Shown piece after piece: positions 1 to 6,177 of a stretch of 64,000 nucleotides of DNA (within the stretch, counting starts at the first letter, position 1; every line of letters starts with the position of its first letter). The notes under the pieces are model-generated. The model searched no databases. It saw only the letters and a program-made list of their open reading frames with translations, and was not told the origin of the DNA. The stretch covers positions 62,001-126,000 of the forward strand of contig DLHP01000019.1 of the NCBI GenBank assembly GCA_002483285.1, given 5' to 3'. The position numbers and the translations under genes were made by a program. The stretch is from Flavobacterium sp. UBA7665 (lineage in GTDB: Bacteria > Bacteroidota > Bacteroidia > Flavobacteriales > Flavobacteriaceae).

Positions 1-1693
1 TTTGGCTTACAGACAGTCGCGGCTCTAACCTAAACCGATTGATTTTTTCAAAATAATTGCCGCGCAATCCCACCTGGAAATTCGTTTTTTCATCGCTGCT
101 TTTGTACTGGCTTTCGGCCACGACGGCGTGCGTACGCGACAGTTGCCTGTCAATACTCGACAACGTAGGATTGTCTATTTGGCTCATGTCCTTGATCCGG
201 ATTTCATCCAACTGGTAGCCGATATCCAACGAATGTTGTTCACCCAATACAAAACCCTCACGTAACTTAAAGCCATGGTTAAAAACCCGGTTTTGCTGCC
301 TGGTTTTACGGGTATTGCCGGCTTGGTTTTCGGCGTCGAGTTCATACCAGGACAAATAGGCCTGTAATTCGGTCTGGTGGCGTTGGTTCCAGACCGATTG
401 CCAATGCAGGCTGGACCCGAAATTCTTTTGGGAGAGGTAACTGTTCTTTTCTAAAAACCCGCTTTGCTGGATGAAATCTACCTGGTTCTCTACGCCAATA
501 CCGTCAATAATGAGTTCGTGTTTTTCCCCGATTTTCTGGTGGTATTGCAACGAAAAATCATAAAAGTAAAAGTCCTGGTTGGATCCCACAGGTACAGTTT
601 GGTCCTCATTGAGATCGGTTACGATATTGTTCCTGAACACCCGATTTTCATACGCTTTAAATGCCGGGGTCTTTATGATGTCGGTAAAAGTTCGGCGACC
701 CGCAGCCTGTATGGTCGACCGGTTGGAGAGCTTGACCTTTGAAAAGAAATTTGCACTGATCATATCCACCGCTACTGCATTGTAACAACTGTCTATCGAC
801 TGGGTATGCGAGGACATGTCTACCAATGCCGACACGCTTTCGCCGAAGAACGCCGAACTCCCGTTCTTAGAAATCCTGATTTTCGTCGTCACCATTGGGT
901 TGAACGCAGAAATCAGTCCAAAGAAATGGCTGGTCTGAAACATGCGGATGCCATTCCATAGAAAAAGGTTCTGGTCGTGTGTGCCGCCGCGTACGTTGAG
1001 ATTCGACACTGTTTCATCGATGCTCACCACGCCGGGCAATTGGTGCATGGTCTGGAGCACATCGGGCTCGGTTAGACCGGGCAATATGCCGAATTTCCCT
1101 GGCTTTACCGTGACGGTTCCCGAGGGACTTTTGCTGATTCCGCTGGCCAGGTAGCGTTGCGCCTCGATCGTGGTGAGTTGTTGTACGATGACTTCGAGTG
1201 CAATTTTAGGGCAATCGGGTACGTACAAATCCTGCGGGCTCAGGGTTTTTGGTGCGTAACCTTGGTGCCGGATATTGATGGCGTTGGGTGTAAGCACCGG
1301 CAACTCAAAATAGCCATTGGCATCAGAGGCGACTGTGATGCCCAACGACGCAATGCTGATCGCGGCATGTTCTATTGGCGCGCCCGTTTCGGCATCGATA
1401 AGGTAGCCACACAAGGGCTTGTCCATTTTTTTGTCGTTATAAACCGAGTAGTACTGCTGCGAGATTGCGGCAATTTTAAGGCGGGTGTTTTTTTGGATAT
1501 AGTCCAGTTTTTCCTGTAAGCTAAGTGTCGATGCAGGCGGTAGCAATTGGTAAACGGCCAGCTCCTCATCGATGTAGCTAAAACGAACGCCATGCTGCTG
1601 CGCCATTTCACCGAGGATACGTTTTAATGGCTGGGTTTGCTGCGCCTGGCCCAACGAAGAAAAAAGCAGCAATATGTACAGAAAATAACGCAC
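1..1693 (-). CDS. TonB-dependent outer-membrane receptor with STN domain (FecA-like), C-terminus off window
   Basis: The reading frame stays open from a GTG codon at 1693 to the window edge (about 564 codons seen). It begins with a signal peptide (VRYFLYILLLFSSLGQAQ). Next come an STN-like domain (about residues 20-90), a carboxypeptidase-regulatory-like beta domain (LCGYLIDAETGAPIEHAAI...) and a TonB plug segment (VLQTMHQLPGVVSIDE, NLNVRGG, LFLWNGIRMF). STN domains are typical of receptors that signal through FecR and an ECF sigma factor, and both genes lie directly upstream in the same direction. GTG is chosen because it begins 2 nt after the fecR stop and is the only start that keeps the signal peptide. 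The beta-barrel is incomplete because of the window edge. The transported ligand is not identifiable; it could be a siderophore or another complexed nutrient. Confidence 0.85.
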   Translation of the reverse strand, partial: MRYFLYILLLFSSLGQAQQTQPLKRILGEMAQQHGVRFSYIDEELAVYQLLPPASTLSLQEKLDYIQKNTRLKIAAISQQYYSVYNDKKMDKPLCGYLIDAETGAPIEHAAISIASLGITVASDANGYFELPVLTPNAINIRHQGYAPKTLSPQDLYVPDCPKIALEVIVQQLTTIEAQRYLASGISKSPSGTVTVKPGKFGILPGLTEPDVLQTMHQLPGVVSIDETVSNLNVRGGTHDQNLFLWNGIRMFQTSHFFGLISAFNPMVTTKIRISKNGSSAFFGESVSALVDMSSHTQSIDSCYNAVAVDMISANFFSKVKLSNRSTIQAAGRRTFTDIIKTPAFKAYENRVFRNNIVTDLNEDQTVPVGSNQDFYFYDFSLQYHQKIGEKHELIIDGIGVENQVDFIQQSGFLEKNSYLSQKNFGSSLHWQSVWNQRHQTELQAYLSWYELDAENQAGNTRKTRQQNRVFNHGFKLREGFVLGEQHSLDIGYQLDEIRIKDMSQIDNPTLSSIDRQLSRTHAVVAESQYKSSDEKTNFQVGLRGNYFEKINRFRLEPRLSVSQ

Positions 1694-1695
1694 CC

Positions 1696-2598
1696 TTATT
1701 GCAACGGGTTAAGGGTAATGGTATTTCCCGATTTCTTCAAATCCAGGTGATAGGTCACCGCAATGATTTTGAGCGCCGCATCGAGGTCATTGCCGGGAAC
1801 CGAGCCCGAAAACAATTGTTGGGTTTGCAACTCGCTGCCAATGGTAACGTCATATTGCCTTTCAAGTTCGGAGAGGACGGCGGCGAAAGCGGCATTTTCA
1901 AAAAGGAGTTCGTGACGCGTCCACTCGGGTGCTACGGCTTTTGTGGCAGCTACGGCTTTGGCGGCTCCGTTAAAGATGATACGCTGTCCGGGCAAGATGA
2001 TTTGCTCCGTCGCTGCGGATGCCACGCGTACTTTCCCCTCGTAACAGGTTACTTCAAAACGATTGTCCCTTGCCTTGACGTTGAATTGCGTGCCCAATAC
2101 GGTGACGGTGCCCAAGTCGGTTTCGACCGTGAATTTTTGGCCTTTGGCTACTTTGAAATAGGCTTCACCTTGAAGTGAAACCGCGCGGTTGCTACTCCAG
2201 TTCCAGGATCTGAAACGCGCCTCAGAACCTGCATTGAGCAAGACCTGCGATTGGTCGGGCAACGAGAACGCATACGTTTCGCCGTTGGCGGCGGCATGCG
2301 CGGTGGGTTGCATGAAGTAGAAACCAAGCCCGAGCAATACTACAATCATGGCCGCAGCGGCGATCCAGGTTTTGCGATAGAACGGGATGACTTTGACTGG
2401 TGCGATTTTTTCGTGGGCGATGACGTGCGCCAGTATCCGTTCATCCGCTGTGCGTGGCGATTGCAGTTTTGCAAAGTTTTGTTTCATTCGCAGCAGCGTA
2501 GGGTATTCGGGGCTGCTTTCGAGTTGTTGCAGCTCTGTCGCGTTGAGGCTTCCGTCGAGCCAGCGTGCCAAAAACGTATCGTCTGTTTGATTATCCAT
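1696..2598 (-). CDS. FecR-family anti-sigma factor
   Basis: This 300-residue protein has a cytoplasmic N-terminal anti-sigma part (MDNQTDDTFLARWLDGSLNA), one membrane segment (TWIAAAAMIVVLLGLGFYFM) and a periplasmic FecR domain (FSLPDQSQVLLNAGSEARF, GEAYFKVAKGQKF, VLGTQFNVKA). It ends in a DUF4974/STN-like region (LFENAAFAAVLSELERQYDV). The known family role is to hold the cognate ECF sigma factor until the partner TonB receptor signals that ligand is bound. The ATG at 2598 is preferred over one further upstream because family members start with a short stretch before the ARWLDG-type motif. It sits 44 nt after the sigma gene and 2 nt before the receptor start, so the three probably form one operon. 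Confidence 0.88.
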   Translation of the reverse strand: MDNQTDDTFLARWLDGSLNATELQQLESSPEYPTLLRMKQNFAKLQSPRTADERILAHVIAHEKIAPVKVIPFYRKTWIAAAAMIVVLLGLGFYFMQPTAHAAANGETYAFSLPDQSQVLLNAGSEARFRSWNWSSNRAVSLQGEAYFKVAKGQKFTVETDLGTVTVLGTQFNVKARDNRFEVTCYEGKVRVASAATEQIILPGQRIIFNGAAKAVAATKAVAPEWTRHELLFENAAFAAVLSELERQYDVTIGSELQTQQLFSGSVPGNDLDAALKIIAVTYHLDLKKSGNTITLNPLQ

Positions 2599-2642
2599 GG
2601 GGATTGTTGATTTCTTAAAAGACAAAATGGTTGTTAAAAACC

Positions 2643-3158
2643 CTACCTGAAGTGGTCTATTTGTTCGCGCATCGTTAGCAAGGCACCGTGAATTCGCTTT
2701 TCTACTGCCTTTTGGCTGATACCGAGCATTTCTGCAATCTCGCGATATTTCTTGCCTTCAATACGGTTGAGCAACAAGGCGGTGCGCTGCGCTTCGGTGA
2801 GGCTGGCGATGGCTTTGTCGAATTTATCGCGAAACTCGGTTTCTTCCATAAGGTATTCGGGACTGGCGTAATCGGTCGTATCGTCGGGTTTGCTGTCGCG
2901 GTATTTTAGTTCGACTTTTTGGTAGGCCAGTTGGTTGAGGCTGGCGTTATTGGCTACGCGGTAAAGGAATGATTTGGGGAAACGAACTTCTGCACAATGT
3001 TGCCAGAGTTTGATAAAGGCATCCTGCGCCATATCGTCGGCGAGGTTGTCATTCCCAAATTTGAAGTACAGGTAATTGCGCAGGGAATAGAAATTTTTTT
3101 TAAAAAACTGCGTAAAAACAATTTCGGTACAAATGCCTTGTATTTCAGGCTTTTCCAT
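2643..3158 (-). CDS. ECF-type RNA polymerase sigma factor (FecI-like)
   Basis: The 171-residue protein has region 2 (LRNYLYFKFGNDNLADDMAQDAFIKLW) and region 4 (LTEAQRTALLLNRIEGKKYREIAEMLGISQKAVEKRI), the usual two-domain layout and length of ECF sigma factors in Bacteroidota. It is the first gene of the sigma-FecR-TonB receptor cassette, so its target is most likely the receptor gene downstream and perhaps itself. No separate regulatory site could be recognised upstream. Confidence 0.9.
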   Translation of the reverse strand: MEKPEIQGICTEIVFTQFFKKNFYSLRNYLYFKFGNDNLADDMAQDAFIKLWQHCAEVRFPKSFLYRVANNASLNQLAYQKVELKYRDSKPDDTTDYASPEYLMEETEFRDKFDKAIASLTEAQRTALLLNRIEGKKYREIAEMLGISQKAVEKRIHGALLTMREQIDHFR

Positions 3159-3302
3159 GGGTTATTTTGTTTTTCTCTGGTGGTGAAATTACTAAAAATT
3201 AATTTTCAGGGTAGGGTAGATGAAAAAAACTTTGTCCTATCAGCGAAGTTTAACCAAGCACTCTTTTCAAAGCGTCTAAAACGCCGTAAAAATTACAGTA
3301 CG

Positions 3303-3419
3303 ATGATCCGGAAATCCAACAATGCGCAAACCCCGAAATACTATTGCCTGCAAGCGGTTATTTGGTTGTCTATTGTAGTGTTGGTTTGGCTTATCAACAA
3401 ACGATTCGAAATCATTTAA
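3303..3419 (+). CDS. Candidate 38-residue single-pass membrane protein
   Basis: A short ATG-TAA frame lies in the otherwise empty 284-bp gap between the divergent sigma-factor and lipoprotein genes. The N-terminus is polar and basic (MIRKSNNAQTPKYY), followed by one hydrophobic helix (CLQAVIWLSIVVLVWLI) and a basic tail (NKRFEII). The topology is plausible for a small inner-membrane protein. There is no recognised family, no clear -7 element and no clear ribosome-binding site, so it may be a chance frame. It ends 23 nt before the lipoprotein start. Confidence 0.3.
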   Translation: MIRKSNNAQTPKYYCLQAVIWLSIVVLVWLINKRFEII

Positions 3420-3442
3420 TATAAATCTTTAATAACTTAACT

Positions 3443-3916
3443 ATGAAAACCTTCAAAATCTTACCCGTCCTTGCTGCATTATTTTTGCTATCGGCTTCTT
3501 GCCAATCAGATGACAGTAACAATTCGCCGACTTTTCCGCAAAACCTACAGGCCATCAACAATGTAAACCAATCGGTACAACAAGGTGCGTGGCGTATTAC
3601 TTATTATTTTGATACCGACAGCGATGAGACCTCACGCTACACCAATTACACTTTTACTTTTGGTTCGGGCAATGTGCTTACCGCGAGCAACGGTACCAAT
3701 ACTTATACCGGCACCTGGCTGGTCACCAACAGCAACAGCAATGATGACAACCCGCAAAGCGACCTCGACTTCAATATTGCTTTCTCGAGCCCCGCAAACT
3801 TTGAGGACCTTACCGATGATTGGGATATAGTGAGTTATACCGCAACCCGTATCGAACTCATCGACATCAGCGGAGGCAACGGCGGAACCGACCATCTTGT
3901 TTTTGAAAAAAATTAA
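3443..3916 (+). CDS. Secreted lipoprotein of unknown function (lipocalin-like size)
   Basis: The 157-residue protein starts with a lipoprotein signal (MKTFKILPVLAALFLLSASC, lipobox Cys at residue 20) followed by a Ser/Asn/Asp-rich linker. The mature part alternates hydrophobic and polar residues as in a beta-rich fold (GAWRITYYFDTDSDETSRY, YTFTFGSGNVLTA, GTWLVT, DWDIVSYTATRIEL). That pattern resembles small lipocalin-like Bacteroidota lipoproteins, but no family was recognised with certainty. A hairpin terminator follows directly, so it is probably monocistronic. Confidence 0.75.
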   Translation: MKTFKILPVLAALFLLSASCQSDDSNNSPTFPQNLQAINNVNQSVQQGAWRITYYFDTDSDETSRYTNYTFTFGSGNVLTASNGTNTYTGTWLVTNSNSNDDNPQSDLDFNIAFSSPANFEDLTDDWDIVSYTATRIELIDISGGNGGTDHLVFEKN

Positions 3917-3921
3917 TCATA

Positions 3922-3972
3922 CTGCAACCGTTGCAGGAATAAGGAAGAGGCGTAGTATCGCCTCTTTTTTTT
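3922..3972 (+). terminator. Palindrome plus rho-independent terminator after the lipoprotein gene
   Basis: Just after the stop codon is a 7-bp palindrome, CTGCAAC-C-GTTGCAG (3922-3936). Then comes AAGAGGCG-TAGTAT-CGCCTCTT (3945-3966) running into a T tract up to 3972. The second hairpin is a standard terminator; the role of the first is unknown. Confidence 0.8.
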
Positions 3973-4014
3973 GTGTCCAAAACCTGGGGATTATTTCAGA
4001 AACTTTACCCGAAA

Positions 4015-4029
4015 TTGTGTAACACACAA
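4015..4029. promoter_or_regulatory. Inverted repeat TTGTGT-AAC-ACACAA
   Basis: A perfect 6-bp inverted repeat with a 3-nt spacer lies 48 bp upstream of the hydrophilic protein gene at 4078. The size and position suit a dimeric regulator's operator. It does not match the TGA-N6-TCA boxes elsewhere in the window, and no TAnnTTTG element follows it, so the function is inference only. Confidence 0.35.
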
Positions 4030-4077
4030 AAGTAATCGTAAGGGTAACTTAGCCTCAAACAATTAAATCCAGAAGCG

Positions 4078-4431
4078 ATGCAAACCAACCAAGATCCCAA
4101 CCAAAAGGCGAGCGATCACAAAAATGAAAGCGCGGCTAAAACCAATGCGTTAAATGAGCAGGAGTCAACAATAAATGGAGCCGATCCTGCCGAAGAATGG
4201 AGCGAATCTCAAAACCCCATCAACGTAGGCCAAAACAGCTACAATGATTATCTGGGCGACGAAAACCGCGACAGCAGCCAGGATTCATCGATCGATCTTC
4301 AAAACGAAAATCGATACCGCGACGATTTAGCCAAAGAAAGGGCCGATAAGGAACCCGCCATTGAACTGGGCCTTATAAGCCCAGACGATGACCCAGACGA
4401 TTTTAAACCCAATTCTAAAGCGGGAGCATAA
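4078..4431 (+). CDS. Hydrophilic, probably disordered protein of unknown function
   Basis: The 117-residue protein is almost wholly polar and rich in Asn, Asp, Glu, Ser and Gln (MQTNQDPNQKASDHKNESAA at the start; long acidic middle; DPDDFKPNSKAGA at the end). It has no Cys, no signal peptide and no membrane helix. This composition is typical of disordered stress or desiccation-type proteins, but no named family was recognised. It has its own upstream region with an inverted repeat and a strong terminator, and it converges on the universal stress protein gene. Confidence 0.65.
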   Translation: MQTNQDPNQKASDHKNESAAKTNALNEQESTINGADPAEEWSESQNPINVGQNSYNDYLGDENRDSSQDSSIDLQNENRYRDDLAKERADKEPAIELGLISPDDDPDDFKPNSKAGA

Positions 4432-4435
4432 CAAC

Positions 4436-4469
4436 GGGTTGAGGCCAAAAAGCTTCAACCCATTTTTTT
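4436..4469 (+). terminator. Rho-independent terminator overlapping the end of the usp gene
   Basis: Hairpin GGGTTGAGGC (4436-4445) with GCTTCAACCC (4452-4461) is followed by a run of seven T. The 3' arm contains the stop codon of the convergent universal stress protein gene. Confidence 0.75.
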
Positions 4470-5297
4470 GGAATGAATCGCCATTACCGGGACTGTAGCA
4501 TGGAAAGCCAATTGCCGCGATAGGCTAAAGAAAAACAGTTTTTCAAAAAAGCTTTTTTCGTGTACGACCAGTGCGATGAGGTTGTTGTGGTGCGAATCGG
4601 CAAAATCGAGTGCCATTTCTTCTACAGCATTGGTGGCAAACATATGAAAACTGATGTCGGCGCCGGCAAATTCCTGGCTCCATTCCTTGATGATGCGCGA
4701 CTCGCTGCGATCGGGCGCATCTTTAATCTGCAATACATCGATGTGGGCTTTCAATGCTTCGGCAAAGGGCAAAAGCTGTCGGAGTATCTTGAGGTAAGGT
4801 TTCTCGTATTTCACAAGCAGCAGCAGATTGGTCACATCGGGAAAACTCGCCGACGCAGGAACAGCCAAGACCATTCCCGACGCCCTATTGATGACTTGCT
4901 CGGCAACCGTTCCAAGGAAAACAGCTTTGAGCCCGGTGGCGCCTTTGGTTCCCAGTACGATACAGTCGATGTTTTCTGATGCCTCGACCTCTAATATTTT
5001 CTGCACCACATTGCCTCGTTCCAGGACATGCGAAAGATTGACTGCGCTGGCGAGGTGTTTTTCTGCGAGTTGTTTGAGTTTGGGGACTTCGCTTTTGTAA
5101 TTTTCAAATTCTCCCCATTCGGCGATATTGTAATTTTGCGCCAGGAAAGCTGCGTACTCTGAGTAAGTCACCACTTCTTCGGGATACACGTGTAGCGTAA
5201 CAATCTCTGCCCCGAGCTTTTTGGCCAGTTGCAAAGCGTACACAAATGCATGAAGTGAATTTTCAGAAAAATCGGTAGGAAAGAGTATTTTTTTCAT
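4455..5297 (-). CDS. Tandem-domain universal stress protein
   Basis: The 280-residue protein has two Usp domains. The first (about 1-145) starts MKKILFPTDFSENSLHAF and holds the ATP-binding loop G-2x-G-9x-G-T (GTKGATGLKAVFLGT). The second (about 150-280) is degenerate and lacks that loop. Proteins of this type bind nucleotide and help cells survive starvation, redox or low-oxygen stress; the partner here is unknown. It is transcribed from a promoter with a TGA-N6-TCA box and a perfect TAnnTTTG element 23 bp apart, next to a divergent-side Crp/Fnr gene, which puts it in the low-oxygen regulon proposed for this window. Confidence 0.9.
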   Translation of the reverse strand: MKKILFPTDFSENSLHAFVYALQLAKKLGAEIVTLHVYPEEVVTYSEYAAFLAQNYNIAEWGEFENYKSEVPKLKQLAEKHLASAVNLSHVLERGNVVQKILEVEASENIDCIVLGTKGATGLKAVFLGTVAEQVINRASGMVLAVPASASFPDVTNLLLLVKYEKPYLKILRQLLPFAEALKAHIDVLQIKDAPDRSESRIIKEWSQEFAGADISFHMFATNAVEEMALDFADSHHNNLIALVVHEKSFFEKLFFFSLSRQLAFHATVPVMAIHSKKMG

Positions 5298-5324
5298 GAT
5301 CCAAATGGGTTATAATTTGAATCA

Positions 5325-5367
5325 CAAAGCTAGTTTTGGCAAGGGGTAAAAACTATGATATTTATCA
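5325..5367 (-). promoter_or_regulatory. FNR/CRP-type promoter of the usp gene
   Basis: TGATATTTATCA lies at 5356-5367. Reading on the minus strand, exactly 23 bp later there is TAGCTTTG (5325-5332), a perfect match to the Bacteroidota -7 element TAnnTTTG. The predicted start of transcription is about 20 nt upstream of the usp ATG. Confidence 0.8.
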
Positions 5368-5390
5368 GGTTTACAACCAGATAGCAAGGT

Positions 5391-6071
5391 TTAGTCGCTC
5401 ATCCTGGAAAGCTTGCCGCGGTCTTTGATGATGATCTTTTTACCGTTGAGTTCAATCAACCCGGATTTGTTGAAATCAGACAACAATCGGATGCAACTTT
5501 CTGTAGCCGTACCAATCATACTGGCAATCTCCTCACGCGACAATTGCAGTTTGAGGGTATTGTCTGCATTCACGCCAAATTCATCCTCGAGATACAACAG
5601 CGTGTGGGCCAGCCTTTCCTTGACGGTTTTTTGTGCCATGTCTACCATGAAGTTGTCGGCTTCGCGCAGGTCTCCGCAGATGGTTTTCATCACATTCATT
5701 GAAAAACGGTTGTTCTCATTGAAAAATGCCAGCATCTCACTTTTGGGGATAAAGCAAACCTGCATGTCCTCTAGCGCTATGGCACTGAGGTTGGCCGGCT
5801 CATCGCTGATCATAGACCGTTGGCCCAACAGTTCGCCTTTCTTGACCAAGTGCACGATTTGGTCGCGTCCGTTAGAGCTGAGTTTGGTCATTTTACACAC
5901 ACCATCTTTCACACAGAAAACCCCGTTGATGTTCTCGCCTTCGGTGAAAATCGTTTCGCCTTTGCGCACGATCCGCGAGGTCTTACAATTGGCCATCCTG
6001 ACCAGTTCTTCTTTGCTTAACGCTTTGAGTGAACTGAGTTCGCGTACGATACATTGCTCACATTTGCTCAT
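5391..6071 (-). CDS. Crp/Fnr-family transcription regulator (candidate oxygen/redox regulator)
   Basis: The 226-residue protein has a cyclic-nucleotide-binding-type beta-roll (about 25-140), a dimerisation helix and a winged helix-turn-helix (LSREEIASMIGTATESCIRL). The recognition helix keeps the FNR/CRP Glu and Arg (E191, R195) that read the G of TGA half-sites; the FNR Ser between them is Ile here. N-terminal cysteines C4-x2-C7 and C29, plus C53, C59, C106 and C132, recall but do not copy the [4Fe-4S] ligands of FNR, so redox sensing is possible but unproven. It lies divergent to ccoI. A TGA-N6-TCA box lies 10 bp upstream of its own -7 element, which suggests autorepression. Confidence 0.87.
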   Translation of the reverse strand: MSKCEQCIVRELSSLKALSKEELVRMANCKTSRIVRKGETIFTEGENINGVFCVKDGVCKMTKLSSNGRDQIVHLVKKGELLGQRSMISDEPANLSAIALEDMQVCFIPKSEMLAFFNENNRFSMNVMKTICGDLREADNFMVDMAQKTVKERLAHTLLYLEDEFGVNADNTLKLQLSREEIASMIGTATESCIRLLSDFNKSGLIELNGKKIIIKDRGKLSRMSD

Positions 6072-6094
6072 GTCTATTGGATTAAATTCTGCGC

Positions 6095-6102
6095 CAAATG
6101 TA
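6095..6102 (-). promoter_or_regulatory. -7 element of the crp/fnr gene
   Basis: On the minus strand this reads TACATTTG, a perfect TAnnTTTG, 24 nt upstream of the regulator's ATG. The TGA-N6-TCA box at 6113-6124 lies only 10 bp upstream of it, so it would cover the -33 region of this promoter. That is a position for repression, not activation. Confidence 0.6.
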
Positions 6103-6112
6103 CGTTTTTACA

Positions 6113-6155
6113 TGACATATATCATATTTTATCAATGAATGTTGCCGCAATTTTG
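6113..6155 (+). promoter_or_regulatory. FNR/CRP-type promoter of ccoI
   Basis: TGACATATATCA (6113-6124) is followed after exactly 23 bp by CAATTTTG (6148-6155), a 7/8 or better match to TAnnTTTG pointing at ccoI, whose ATG is at 6178. The same box overlaps the -33 region of the divergent crp/fnr promoter. Confidence 0.78.
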
Positions 6156-6177
6156 CTCCAGGTAAAATGAGCAGATT

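Noticed and set aside
5413..6138. A 241-codon open frame antisense to the Crp/Fnr gene
   Set aside because: It lies opposite a clear Crp/Fnr gene, has no recognisable domain and shows Ser/Leu-rich composition typical of an antisense shadow.
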